From Alphaproteobacteria bacterium (GTDB taxonomy: Bacteria; Pseudomonadota; Alphaproteobacteria; Rhizobiales; Hyphomicrobiaceae), in assembly GCA_018830445.1 (NCBI GenBank), contig JAHJSN010000153.1, positions 1-55,566 on the forward strand: a stretch of 55,566 nt of DNA, in the 5' to 3' direction. The notes beneath the pieces are model-generated. The model was not told the origin of the DNA. It searched no databases and saw only the letters and a list, made by a program, of their open reading frames with translations. A program made the position numbers and the translations under genes. Of this stretch, positions 36,403 to 45,600 are shown piece after piece. Position 1 is the first letter of the stretch. Each line of letters starts with the position of its first letter.

Positions 36403-37647
36403 TTAGGTCCCCAATCCCAGTTTTGATGCAAGGGCGTCGATACGTGCATTCTTCTGGCTGTCTCCGGCCGCGCTCTTGCGCGCGCTCGTCAGAGCGCGGC
36501 TAGCGTCATCCTTGCGGCCGAGCACGCTATAGGCGCGGACGAGACGTAGCCAGCCCTCGAAATCATCCGGGTTATCGGCAAGCCTGCCGGCGAGGCGCTC
36601 GACCATCGAGTTGATGAATGCCTGCTGGGCTTCCGGCGGCATATCGCGCGCGGCAACGACATCCTCCGCTGTCGGTCCGGGCGCCGATCCGGCGCTGTTC
36701 GCGCTTGCGGCAGAGCTGTCGGTTGCGGTCTGGGGAAGCGAGGCTTCGGCGGCGGCCTGATCGCTTGCGGTGTCCACCTTGTCCGGCTTGGCCGTTGGAT
36801 CGCCGCGCTGACTGGCGATCTCTGTCAGCCGGGATTCGACGACGGGCTTCCAGGGTGCATCTTCGGGGGCTTCGGCAAGAACGGCGCGATAGGCCTTCTC
36901 TGCCGATTCAAGCTTGCCTTCCTGCTCGTCAGCCATGGCCAGCCAGAAGCGGGCTTCAAAGTCCGCCGGCTCGCTGTTCAGGACCTGGCGGTAGGCAAGG
37001 CGGGCGGGTTCGACGACGATGCCATTATTTGCCAGCACCAAGGCTTCGGCAAACCCCTTGAGACGTTTTGGGGAGTCTCCCAGCAAGCGAGACGCCTGTG
37101 CAAAGGCGTTGGCGGCATCATCAAAGCGACCGAGCCGCATGTAGACAGGGGCAACCACATCCCAGCCCTGCCCGTCTTCCGGGGACCGGCGCAATCGCTC
37201 TTCGACCTTGGCGATGAGTTCGTCGATCCCGGCTTTTGCGGGAGCTTCATTGAGGCGCGCTGATTGCGGCATGCCGGGCATCGTAGGCGAACCCACCGCG
37301 AGATAAATGGCAATGGCCAGGACTGGAATGGCAGCGGCGGTCGCGTAGGCGATGTTCGCCGGCCCAAGCCAAGAGGGTAACGATGATGCCGGGATGGGAG
37401 TGTCGATGTCGCGTCCGGAGCGCTCTATGAGGCGGCGGCCCAATTCGGCGCGGGCGCTCTCGGCTTCGGCGGAATCGATCAGGCCGCGCTGACGGTCTGC
37501 CTCGATTTCGGCGAGCTGATCGCGGTAAACCGCCAGGTCGGCATCCTGCGCGGACGAGGTATCGACCGGTTGTTCAACCAGCATCGGGCGTGCCAGGGCC
37601 GCGATCACGGCGGCGGAGACGACAGCGAAGGATATCCAGAGGATCAT
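36403..37647 (-). CDS. ccmI: Apocytochrome chaperone CcmI (CycH)
   Basis: A 414-residue protein: two membrane segments (about 2-20 and 95-115) with a cytoplasmic loop of the CcmI type (VYRDQLAEIEADRQRGLIDSAEAESARAELGRR, read in parts), then a periplasmic TPR domain (about 145-280), a low-complexity linker and a C-terminal TPR-like pair (PDDFEGWLRLVRAYSVLG). It presents apocytochrome c to CcmF/H. ATG at 37647 is chosen; TTG at 37656 is possible. First gene of the operon; the repeat copy lies 130 bp upstream, so the promoter is between them or inside the repeat. Confidence 0.93.
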   Translation of the reverse strand: MILWISFAVVSAAVIAALARPMLVEQPVDTSSAQDADLAVYRDQLAEIEADRQRGLIDSAEAESARAELGRRLIERSGRDIDTPIPASSLPSWLGPANIAYATAAAIPVLAIAIYLAVGSPTMPGMPQSARLNEAPAKAGIDELIAKVEERLRRSPEDGQGWDVVAPVYMRLGRFDDAANAFAQASRLLGDSPKRLKGFAEALVLANNGIVVEPARLAYRQVLNSEPADFEARFWLAMADEQEGKLESAEKAYRAVLAEAPEDAPWKPVVESRLTEIASQRGDPTAKPDKVDTASDQAAAEASLPQTATDSSAASANSAGSAPGPTAEDVVAARDMPPEAQQAFINSMVERLAGRLADNPDDFEGWLRLVRAYSVLGRKDDASRALTSARKSAAGDSQKNARIDALASKLGLGT

Positions 37648-37780
37648 TGCGCTCAAATCAGGCTACCAGGGTTGCTCGTCCCCACTATGTAAGTCGGCGG
37701 GGAAAGATCAAGCAAAGGCCGTTGCCTGCGCTGCTTGGCCGCTTTCTTTGGAAGCAATGCGGCCAGCTCCTTCGCCTGGT

Positions 37781-38029
37781 GCTCCGACTCTGACATATGG
37801 TTCCCTGCCGGGAACCTGAATGTCAGCCCGGAACAATGTCAGCCCGGAACACTTGGCAACCTTTTGATTGTGTTTTGGATTGACCAACATTTGACGACCT
37901 CCACCCGGGAATCAAATGTTTGATCCAGAACGCTAGCGAAAACAATGGCTTAGCGTGGCGTTCAGCGCGCCTCAATTGACAACTCCTGTGCGGCACCAAC
38001 AGGTCAATTAAGGCGCGACGCCACACTAG
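37781..38029 (+). repeat. Composite palindromic repeat, copy 2 (modules A-B-D, no C)
   Basis: Starts GCTCCGACTCTGAC like copy 1 and runs in the same order and orientation. Module A contains a 16-base tandem duplication (AATGTCAGCCCGGAAC twice). Module B follows to about 37930. At 37933-37936 a single CTAG stands where copy 1 has module C. Module D runs from about 37951 to 38028. The right edge CTAG supplies the TAG stop codon of the glycine-zipper gene on the minus strand, so the repeat end is part of a coding sequence. Confidence 0.9.
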
Positions 38030-38496
38030 GTCAAATTCGACCACGTTCCGTCGGGGTTCCGGCAGGCGGTGCCGCTCATCGTCTCGGGACGGCCGCTGAT
38101 AAAGACTGTGTGGGTGTAATCGCGGCAATGGCGCGGTCCACGCCGATAGGGGCGCTGCGGGACGACTTCGCCATATCGGCCGCTGTCGGGGTTGCGCCAG
38201 GGGCGGGAAATCCCGGATCGGCCGTCTTCAAGCGCTGCGAGTTCGGCTTCCTGAGCCAGGCGGCGATCCTGATCGTCGAGCGATTTGCCGATGGTGTGGC
38301 CGACGACGCCGCCGACGAAGGCGCCAGCTACAGTCGCCAGGACCTTGCCGGTACCGTTGCCGACCTGGTTGCCGATAATGCCGCCGGCGACAGCCCCGAT
38401 GGCCGTACCGCCGTCAGCCTTGGAAAGCCCGCCGGGTCCGCAACCTGCGAGCGCCAGAGCTGCAAGGGCCGCCACCACAGATATTGTGCTGCGCAT
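38026..38496 (-). CDS. Glycine-zipper lipoprotein, 17-kDa surface antigen type
   Basis: A 156-residue lipoprotein: signal VAALAALALAGC (lipid Cys about 19), a glycine-zipper double helix (GGTAIGAVAGGIIGNQVG, then AVVAGAFVGGVVGHTIG-like stretch, about 34-70), a charged linker, and a C-terminal surface-antigen module with HCRDYTHTVFISGRPETMSG and a final ACRNPDGTWSNL. This is the layout of the Rickettsia 17-kDa antigen family, found in many alphaproteobacteria as an outer-membrane lipoprotein. ATG at 38496 is chosen for the signal peptide. The stop codon is contributed by the edge of the repeat element, so the C-terminus may have been set by its insertion, although the family end looks nearly complete. 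Confidence 0.88.
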   Translation of the reverse strand: MRSTISVVAALAALALAGCGPGGLSKADGGTAIGAVAGGIIGNQVGNGTGKVLATVAGAFVGGVVGHTIGKSLDDQDRRLAQEAELAALEDGRSGISRPWRNPDSGRYGEVVPQRPYRRGPRHCRDYTHTVFISGRPETMSGTACRNPDGTWSNLT

Positions 38497-38690
38497 CGCA
38501 ACATCCCTCAAACTACGCCGGTCGCAAAGCGACTGGATTGGCCGCTGACCGAATTCGCGGTCCAGGTAATTTCCCCGTGCGTATCGGTGTCTAATGTCGA
38601 ATTGCAGACAAATGACGGCGATTCGGGCGAAAGTTCGACCCTGCGGGCGCGATCTGTCACAGCATTTGTTGGGTTAGGCCGTTGTTTTGT

Positions 38691-40076
38691 CTATGCTGCG
38701 GGCAATTGGAGGGTTGCCTGGAGACCGCCAATCGGCGAGCGATCGAGCTTGAGGCTGCCGCGGTAGGACTGCGCCAGGTCGATCACGATCGACAGTCCGA
38801 GGCCCGACCCGGGCTTGGTTTCGTCCAGCCGGAGTCCGCGTTTGCCGATGCGGGCGCGCTGTTCTGCACTCAATCCGGGGCCGTCGTCCTCAACGGTTAT
38901 CTTGATGCGACGGCGCCCTGTGCGGGTCGCGGGGGTCTCCAATTCCACTTCGAAGCGGACCTTGCCTTCTGACCATTTGCAGGCGTTGTCAAGCAAGTTT
39001 CCGAGCATCTCTTCGAGGTCCTGCTTCTCGCCCTGGAATCTCACATCCGGAGGGCAGTCGACGGATATCACCACCTCCTTTTCAGCATGGATTCTCTCGA
39101 GGGCGCGAACCAGCGGCTGGACAACATCCAGCACCGAAGTAACGCGGCCTACCGCCCCGACACGGGCCGCCATCCGGGCGCGTTCAAGGTAATGCTGGAC
39201 CTGATCGTTCATGATCTGGGCCTGCTCGATGACCTTGTTACCGAGCGGACCTCTTGCATTGCGGGCTTCGTTGGTGATCACGGCCAGGGGCGTCTTGAGC
39301 CCATGGGCGAGATTGCCCACCTGGGTGCGCGCGCGCTCGATGATATCTTCATTCGATTGGATCAGGGCATTGAGCTCGTCGCGGAGGGGTTCGATCTCGG
39401 CGGGAACATCGCCTTCCAGCCGGGAGGCCTCGCCAGAGCGGATGAGCGCCAACGCGCGTTCGACGCGTTGTAGCGGCGCCAAGCCGAAACGCACCTGGAA
39501 TACCATCAACGCCAGCAAAGCCAGGCCGGCCACGGCAAGCGCCAGCGCCAGACGCGTTCGGAACCTTGCCACCGACTGTTCAAGCCATTCGGAGGGTCCA
39601 GCGACAACGATGGAATATCGGGGTCTGTTTTCCAGATGTCCGAGCGTGTCGACGACTTCGACGATCCTGACGGGCTTGCCGTCCGGGCCGGCGTCATTGC
39701 GCCAGCGCATGTTGGTATCCGGGTCGGGGGGATAATCGAGTTGGTAGGGCGAGGTAAGGGTAGCGGTCGCAAGGGATGCTGAACGTAATGTCGGTCCACC
39801 CTGATTATCGATCGGCCTGATCTGCCAATACCAGCCGGAGTGGGTGAATTCGAAAAGCGGCTCGTAACGGTTCGGTGGCGCGGCAGGTCGATCGGCGCCG
39901 TCAACCATGCTGTCGATGGTTATGGCCGTGACCAGCTTCTCAAGCTGTGAATCGAAGCTCTCTTGTACGTCAGCGCGATAAAGCTGATAAATCAGATAGC
40001 CGGCCAGAGGCAGGACGATTACCGTCCAAGCCATCGACGCCGCGATAAGGCGCAGTGCAATCGAATCAAGACGCAT
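38691..40076 (-). CDS. feuQ: FeuQ-type sensor histidine kinase
   Basis: A 461-residue kinase: membrane helices at about 10-33 and 155-177 enclosing a periplasmic sensor of about 120 residues, a HAMP-like region, HisKA with LAHGLKTPLAVI, and intact HATPase_c (NLLDNACKWS, VEDDGPGLS, GSGLGLSIV). The LAHGLKTPL H-box is typical of the PhoQ/FeuQ group. ATG at 40076 overlaps feuP by 11 bases. In Sinorhizobium FeuPQ controls cyclic glucan export and is needed for symbiosis; the assignment here rests on gene order and H-box type. Confidence 0.85.
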   Translation of the reverse strand: MRLDSIALRLIAASMAWTVIVLPLAGYLIYQLYRADVQESFDSQLEKLVTAITIDSMVDGADRPAAPPNRYEPLFEFTHSGWYWQIRPIDNQGGPTLRSASLATATLTSPYQLDYPPDPDTNMRWRNDAGPDGKPVRIVEVVDTLGHLENRPRYSIVVAGPSEWLEQSVARFRTRLALALAVAGLALLALMVFQVRFGLAPLQRVERALALIRSGEASRLEGDVPAEIEPLRDELNALIQSNEDIIERARTQVGNLAHGLKTPLAVITNEARNARGPLGNKVIEQAQIMNDQVQHYLERARMAARVGAVGRVTSVLDVVQPLVRALERIHAEKEVVISVDCPPDVRFQGEKQDLEEMLGNLLDNACKWSEGKVRFEVELETPATRTGRRRIKITVEDDGPGLSAEQRARIGKRGLRLDETKPGSGLGLSIVIDLAQSYRGSLKLDRSPIGGLQATLQLPAA

Positions 40077-40737
40077 TGTCTTCGGCGCTGATGCGGTAAC
40101 CGAGACCGCGCACCGTCTCGATGATGTCCGCGGCGATCTTCTTGCGCAGCCTGCCGATGAACACTTCGATGGTGTTGGAGTCGCGGTCGAAATCCTGGTC
40201 GTAGAGGTGCTCCACGAGTTCGGTTCGCGAGACCACACGGCCGCGGTGATGCATCAAATAGGCGAGCAGGCGGAATTCGTGGGAGGTCAGCTTGATCGGT
40301 TCGCCATCGCATGTGACGCGGGCCGAATTGGTGTCGAGTCGAACCGGTCCGCACTGGATCTCGCTTTTGGCGTGGCCGGTGGCTCTGCGTAACTGCGCCC
40401 GCGCGCGCGCCAGCAGTTCCTCCATGTGAAACGGCTTGGCGAGGTAATCGTCGGCCCCTGCATCGATGCCTTGGACCTTGTCGCTCCACCGGTCGCGGGC
40501 AGTCAGGATTATGACGGGGAATTTCTTGTCCGACCGGCGCCATTGCTCAAGGATGGAAATTCCGTCCATCTTCGGAAGTCCGATGTCCAGCACAACCAGA
40601 TCGTATGGTTCGGTATCGCCCAGGTAATAGGCTTCCTCGCCGTCCATCGCACTGTCGACGGCATAACCGGCATCGCTCAGCGCGCCCACCAGCTGCCGGT
40701 TCAGGTCGGTATCATCTTCAACTACAAGAATTCTCAA
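40066..40737 (-). CDS. feuP: FeuP-type OmpR-family response regulator
   Basis: A 223-residue regulator with receiver (MRILVVEDDTDLN, phosphoacceptor D51 in VVLDIGLPKMDG, AKPFHMEELLAR) and winged helix (KLTSHEFRLLAYLMHHRG, DSNTIEVFIGRLRKKI). PhoP/FeuP subgroup. It sits between feuN-like and feuQ genes on the same strand, 90 bp after the former. A direct repeat upstream of the feuN-like gene is a candidate binding site for autoregulation. Confidence 0.88.
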   Translation of the reverse strand: MRILVVEDDTDLNRQLVGALSDAGYAVDSAMDGEEAYYLGDTEPYDLVVLDIGLPKMDGISILEQWRRSDKKFPVIILTARDRWSDKVQGIDAGADDYLAKPFHMEELLARARAQLRRATGHAKSEIQCGPVRLDTNSARVTCDGEPIKLTSHEFRLLAYLMHHRGRVVSRTELVEHLYDQDFDRDSNTIEVFIGRLRKKIAADIIETVRGLGYRISAEDNAS

Positions 40738-40827
40738 TTGCCTGCCGCCTCGCGGATCGGTTCATGCTGTCGCTTCTTATACGCCAGGATTTTCGATGTT
40801 GCGAGGTTTGCGTTCGATAAGGGGCTG

Positions 40828-41166
40828 TCAGCGACCGGTTTCGGCCACTCCGATCTCAATCCCGCGCCGGGCATCATACAGAGTTGTCTTGAACCGGCCG
40901 TTCGGCGTGCGCACCACCAAGCGATAGACGTAACCGCTTGGTTCCCGGCACAACTCAGTCTTGACGATTTCGCCGAGTTTCTGGCGCTGAAACTGGCGGC
41001 TCAAGTGTTCGACCGTCACGAGTTTTTCCTCGTCCACCACCGATGCTGCCGCGGACCAGTCGGAAAAACATGACGTGGCGGGGCCGGCTTCGGCCGAAAC
41101 GGCGGCAGCCGCGGCCAGCACCAGGACGAGCGCACCTGCCAACCAAGCCATCAAAGTGGTCTTCAT
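40828..41166 (-). CDS. feuN: FeuN-like periplasmic regulator (PepSY-like)
   Basis: A 112-residue exported protein: signal peptide (LAGALVLVLAAAAAVSAEA), mature part with SCFSDWSAAASVVDEEKL, then a PepSY-like fold with two cysteines (one in SCFSDW, one in ELCREPSG) and YRLVVRTPNGRFKTTLYDARRG. In Sinorhizobium meliloti FeuN is a small periplasmic inhibitor of FeuQ encoded directly before feuP; this gene has the same position, strand, size class and location, so it is the likely counterpart, though sequence identity was not tested. ATG at 41166 follows AGGAAAGG. Confidence 0.72.
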   Translation of the reverse strand: MKTTLMAWLAGALVLVLAAAAAVSAEAGPATSCFSDWSAAASVVDEEKLVTVEHLSRQFQRQKLGEIVKTELCREPSGYVYRLVVRTPNGRFKTTLYDARRGIEIGVAETGR

Positions 41167-41239
41167 ATTTGCCTTTCCTGGACGTGGGAGGCGTGACTTC
41201 CCGGTCCGTTGCTGGCTGACATGGTTAACGGAATGGCCC

Positions 41240-41256
41240 TGAATGCCGTATGAATG
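41240..41256 (-). promoter_or_regulatory. Direct repeat, candidate PhoP/FeuP-type operator
   Basis: On the minus strand CATTCA-TACGG-CATTCA: two identical hexamers separated by five bases (11-bp period), the spacing used by OmpR/PhoP-class dimers. It ends 74 bases before the feuN-like ATG. A third GAATG on the plus strand lies at 41231, about one turn further downstream relative to the gene. No matching -10/-35 was assigned with confidence. Confidence 0.5.
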
Positions 41257-41281
41257 GCGGCAACACATCATGTCTTTCCGG

Positions 41282-41551
41282 TCACACTTTGAGGGTGATG
41301 CTGCGGCGCGCCAGCGGCAGCACAGCGCGTGAGCGGCCGTAGATTGTCATCGCCGTTCCAGCGAGTGCAGTTATCGTCTGGATGACGCTTAGGATCTGTT
41401 CCCCAAGCAAACGCACCATATCGGCGTCGAGCTCCAGTCCCAGCACCGTTCCGACTGACGGTAGCACCACTGCAGCGGCGGTGACGAGCGCGCCCCAGAT
41501 CGTCATCGACTGGCCCCACCACTTTGAAGATTGCTGTTCGTTTTCGTTCAT
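41282..41551 (-). CDS. Possible internally started holin-like protein
   Basis: In-frame ATG at 41551 (MNENEQQSSKWWGQS) preceded by GGAG nine bases upstream (cggagacgcaacg). It would give an 89-residue protein with a charged N-terminus and two membrane helices, a usual holin shape. So one gene could encode both the fused lysozyme-holin and a free holin. Only the internal Shine-Dalgarno and protein shape support this. Confidence 0.4.
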   Translation of the reverse strand: MNENEQQSSKWWGQSMTIWGALVTAAAVVLPSVGTVLGLELDADMVRLLGEQILSVIQTITALAGTAMTIYGRSRAVLPLARRSITLKV

Positions 41552-42592
41552 CGTTGCGTCTCCGCTTTGTTGACGATTGGGTGTCATGGTTTTCGTCGGT
41601 CCGGTTTTTTCCGAAGGGAATTCGCTTGTGCGCTGCAGTGTCCGTTCGACGCGATTCAGCCAGCCGCGCCCGAACCGCCAGAAGTGCGGAAGCGCGCGGT
41701 ACTTTCTGCGGCGGATGGCGGCGTAGCGTTGCAACAATTCGGCTATCGGCATGGCGGCGACTTTCCCTCGCGTTTCGGGTCCCATTTCACCGTCGACGGC
41801 GGCGCCGGTTGCTTCCTGCAACATCCGGATCGCACCGGTAACGCCATGATTGACGGCGGCGTCGAAGTGGAAGAATGCGATCGCTTGGGGCATCTCGTGA
41901 CAACCGGCGGGCGCCCAATACCGTTTGGCGTAGATAGCCGTCACGATTTCAGAACTGATGTTTCTGAGCTCAGCGATCATGGCCGGTTTCGATTTTTCGG
42001 TGATCTTCTCTTTGCGCCATGCAGCCAACGTCGATAACGTGATGCCTTTGTTGGTCGGGCCACCTGGATCGTGGGGGTCGTTGGTGTAACCGCCTTCCAT
42101 CGCCAGCACGTGTTCAAGGGCAACGGCAAACACATCCGGGTTCGTCTCGAAAATTCCTGGGGTCTGGACGACCGGCCAGCGAAGCGCGACGAGGCGGCTT
42201 CGGTCGAAGCCTGCGACGCTGACCGCGTTGCCCTGATTGCCGCCAAGCAGCCACAGCCGCTCCGCCGACCAGCCGACGAGAAATCCGACGTGTCCAAAGG
42301 CCGGATTGCGTCCGCGTGTCAGCACCGCGATCGCTCCGGTGCGTTCGGTTGGAAGCGGTTCGCCGAAGCCCGAATATGAGCGCGCCATCAGTGAGCGGGT
42401 GCTCGCTTGATCGCTTCGTTCCAGGCACGCGCCGACGAACGCCGCGCACCACGCCACTTCATCGCGAGCGTGGGCTTCGTGGCCGAGTTCCTTGAAAAAT
42501 GCAGTGATGCGCGGATTGTCCCGTGCGCCTGCAATCTCGGTCTGGCCAAGCTCGCGCCATGCTTCGGCAAGCCAAGGCGGCTGTCCGTTCAT
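41282..42592 (-). CDS. GTA lysis protein: CHAP-like endopeptidase + GH108 muramidase + holin-like tail
   Basis: A 436-residue multi-domain protein. Residues 1-140: TIGR02594/CHAP-like cysteine peptidase (C49 in AWCAAFVGACLE, H101 in FGHVGFLVG). Residues about 152-240: GH108 muramidase with catalytic E166 in AMEGGYTNDPHDPGGPTNKGI. Residues about 243-310: peptidoglycan-binding domain (ATGAAVDGEMGPETRGKVA). C-terminus: two membrane helices (about 360-383 and 395-417), resembling a small holin. The fused order enzyme-enzyme-holin is unusual; GTA endolysin and holin are usually separate. An internal start may also make the holin part alone (see next entry). Last gene of the cluster, 29 bp after the TIM-barrel gene. 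Confidence 0.85.
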   Translation of the reverse strand: MNGQPPWLAEAWRELGQTEIAGARDNPRITAFFKELGHEAHARDEVAWCAAFVGACLERSDQASTRSLMARSYSGFGEPLPTERTGAIAVLTRGRNPAFGHVGFLVGWSAERLWLLGGNQGNAVSVAGFDRSRLVALRWPVVQTPGIFETNPDVFAVALEHVLAMEGGYTNDPHDPGGPTNKGITLSTLAAWRKEKITEKSKPAMIAELRNISSEIVTAIYAKRYWAPAGCHEMPQAIAFFHFDAAVNHGVTGAIRMLQEATGAAVDGEMGPETRGKVAAMPIAELLQRYAAIRRRKYRALPHFWRFGRGWLNRVERTLQRTSEFPSEKTGPTKTMTPNRQQSGDATMNENEQQSSKWWGQSMTIWGALVTAAAVVLPSVGTVLGLELDADMVRLLGEQILSVIQTITALAGTAMTIYGRSRAVLPLARRSITLKV

Positions 42593-42621
42593 TTGGTTTC
42601 CTCGGGTCGAATTGAAGGTTT

Positions 42622-45600
42622 CTAGACAGTGGCGGTTGCCGGAGCTCCACGGCCGTAGAGCGCACTGAGCTGGTGGATGCGTATCCGGCAGGGTTGTTTG
42701 AGCGACCCGAAATCGGCAATCTGGTCGGCTGCTGGATATTCCGCGAGTGTCGTTACCGTCGGAAGTGTCCGCACCACGGAATTGTCGTCGGCCAGCACAT
42801 CGAGTTCGTAGCGCTCGAAATCTTCAGCCAATGGCACCTCGAGCGTGTCCCAGCTATCTCCTCCAATCCGCGTTCGGCGCACCCAGCTAACGGCGATATC
42901 GCCGCCCGTACTCCGGGTTGCCCGGACGTGGACTGGAGATAGCGGCCGCAGACCGATGCCGGAGAATGCGTGCTCTTCTGGAGCGTATGAAGGATCGGAA
43001 AGTTCCCGGTTGGCTGGGCCAAAACGCCACTGGTAGGGCAGGCGCAATTCGTCGAGCCCCAAGTCGACACGAGCGACCGCTCCGTCGAGCATGACAAAAT
43101 CCGCACCAGCGTCTATCGCCGCGCCAATACCGGCCAGCGCGCTTTCGGTACCTGCCTGTCCGCGCAGGAACCCGGACAGTTCATAGTAATTCTCACCAAG
43201 CAATTGCGCGGTCTCGAATTGCAGCACTTCCCACAGTCCGTCCCTTCCCCTCACGGCTGCCGCATTCGCTCCCGCGAGCAATTGCGTACGCGTGACTGAG
43301 GCGAGTTGCCCGGTGGCAATGGACACCTGCAGCTTCGTTGCATGATCGATGCGTGACGTGGCTGCGGTCGCAAGCGATGTCTGCGTAGCGCCCATCACCG
43401 CTGGGGCCGGCAACAGGCTACGCAAGCGGAAGCCGGATGCTTCGGGAGATCCATAAAGTGCGATGATGCCTGGCCAAGGATCCTGTGCCGCTGCGGCATA
43501 GCCGGCTGAAGCCGGTTCCGCCCCGCTGATCAGCGGTAGATCCAGGAAAACGAGTTTTGCCGTGCCGCTCGGCGGCGGTGCGGGACTGCGGCCTTCGCGC
43601 GGTGGCGCGGCCACAAGATCATAGACATCGGGATCGATACTGCGGGCTTCGACGGCGCGGGGGCCGGAGTCGGCAATTTCGGTGATGCGGTAAGGCCGGT
43701 TGACTGTACCGCGCTCGAGTTCGACGACATCGCCCGGCTCCAATTCGATGAAACTCGGCGGCACGGTAAAACTTGCCCGTTCCCGAGCGGCCCATGCCTC
43801 ATAGAGCCAGCTTTCGACTATCCCGGTTGCCTGGTCGGCCTCCATCACGATCGGCAGTTCGGCCTGCGCCAGCCGTCCACTTGCGCCAATCAGCCGGCGT
43901 GCTTCGGCAACTGCTTGAGCGTAGTTGGTCGCACCGCTGACGTAGTTGATCTTCGCCGATGCCGGCAGGTCTGTTTCCTGGGCACGGGTCAGCGAAATCA
44001 GGGGAGCTTCGGGAGCAGTCTCGACAACCGCGTCCTCGACAAGGTGAGCGACAGCCGGCTGCGAACCGCGATGGCGGAACGCGATCGCGTCGCCGGTTTC
44101 GATGGCATCGAAAAAGTAGGCGAGGCTCAATGGCTGCAATGCGTCGCGCACACTCATGGGCCGGTCAACGACGTAGCCTGGTACAATTCCCGCCAGGCCG
44201 TCAGTTAGACCCCTGTCAAAGCCGCTTTCAAGGAGAAGCGCTTCGACCAGCTCGGCCAGCGGCACACCGGAAAGGCGGCCGTTCAGCCAGTGGCCAAGCC
44301 GCCAGTTTTCACCGTCGCCCCAGACATCGAGGTTGAAGGGAAACGCAGGAAATGGCCGCGCATCCCAGCAATAGACAAACATCCGGTTCGGGTCGATCAT
44401 GCGGCCGGAGTAGACGGACGAACCTGGATTGAGGCCGGGCTGGAAACCCTCCATTCCCGGCGTCAGCGAGTGAATGAGCGCCTGCAGGTAACGCTGCTGC
44501 ATGAGGTCGTCGCGACGTCCCTCAGAATAGTAGGGCAGCGCGTTTTCGGAACTTTTGGGATCGACGAAAACGTTGGGCTGGTTGGCGCCCTTGTCGGTGG
44601 CCGGGCAGCCGATTTCCATGAGCCAGATCGGCTTCATCTGCGCCAGCCAGGCTGTCGGCGTTGCCTGCTCGACGCCGCCGGGACGGTTGTAATGGCGGTT
44701 CTCCCACCAGCCCCGCGCATCCTTGAAGCGGAACACCCATGGCTTGCCGGCGCCGTCGGATATCGGCGTGCGCACCTGCTGGTTGCGGTCCGACTGACTG
44801 GCGTAATACCAGTCGTAGCCTTCACCGCCGGCGATGTTGGATGAGAGATAATCGAGGTCGTAGACGGAACGCGCACCGGCCACGTAGTCGAGATGCGCCC
44901 GGCCGTCACGCCAGTCGGAAAGCGGCCAATAGCAATCGATGCCGACGGCGTCGATGTCGGGCGAGGACCATAGCGGATCGAGGTGAAAATATACGTCGCC
45001 TGTGCCGTCCTGGGGCTGGTGCCCAAAGTATTCGGTCCAGTCGGCGGCATAGGTGACTTTCGTCGATGCGCCGAGGATCGCCTTGACGTCGGCGGCAAGC
45101 TGGCGCAGGGCGGTAACAAAGGGGTAACTCGATGCGCCATCGCGGATCCAGCTCAATCCCCTCAGCTCCGTTCCGATCAGGAACGAACTGACGCCCCCCG
45201 CCGCCTTCGCAAGATGCGCCTGATGCAGCACCATCCGGCGGTAGCTCCATTCCCCGGGGCCGGAGTAATTCACGGTGTCGCCGTCGATGGTGAAGTCGCT
45301 CCGCTGGGCACTGCCAACGAAGGCGGCAATCTGGGCTCCAGCTGCGGCGGTCTTGTCGGGAGATCCGACCAGACCCGGTGCCGGGTTGCAAGTAATGCGT
45401 CCGCGCCACGGGTAGGGCGCCTGGCTTGTTTCCCCGTAGGGATCGGGCAACGTATTTCCCGCAGGCACATCCATCAGGATGAACGGTGTCAGCGTGACGG
45501 CAAGCCCGCGCTGTTTCAGATCCCGGATGGCAGCGATGACGCTATCGTCGGACGGCGTGCCGCCATACGCGGGGCGGCCCAGCCGTCTACTTACGAGATG

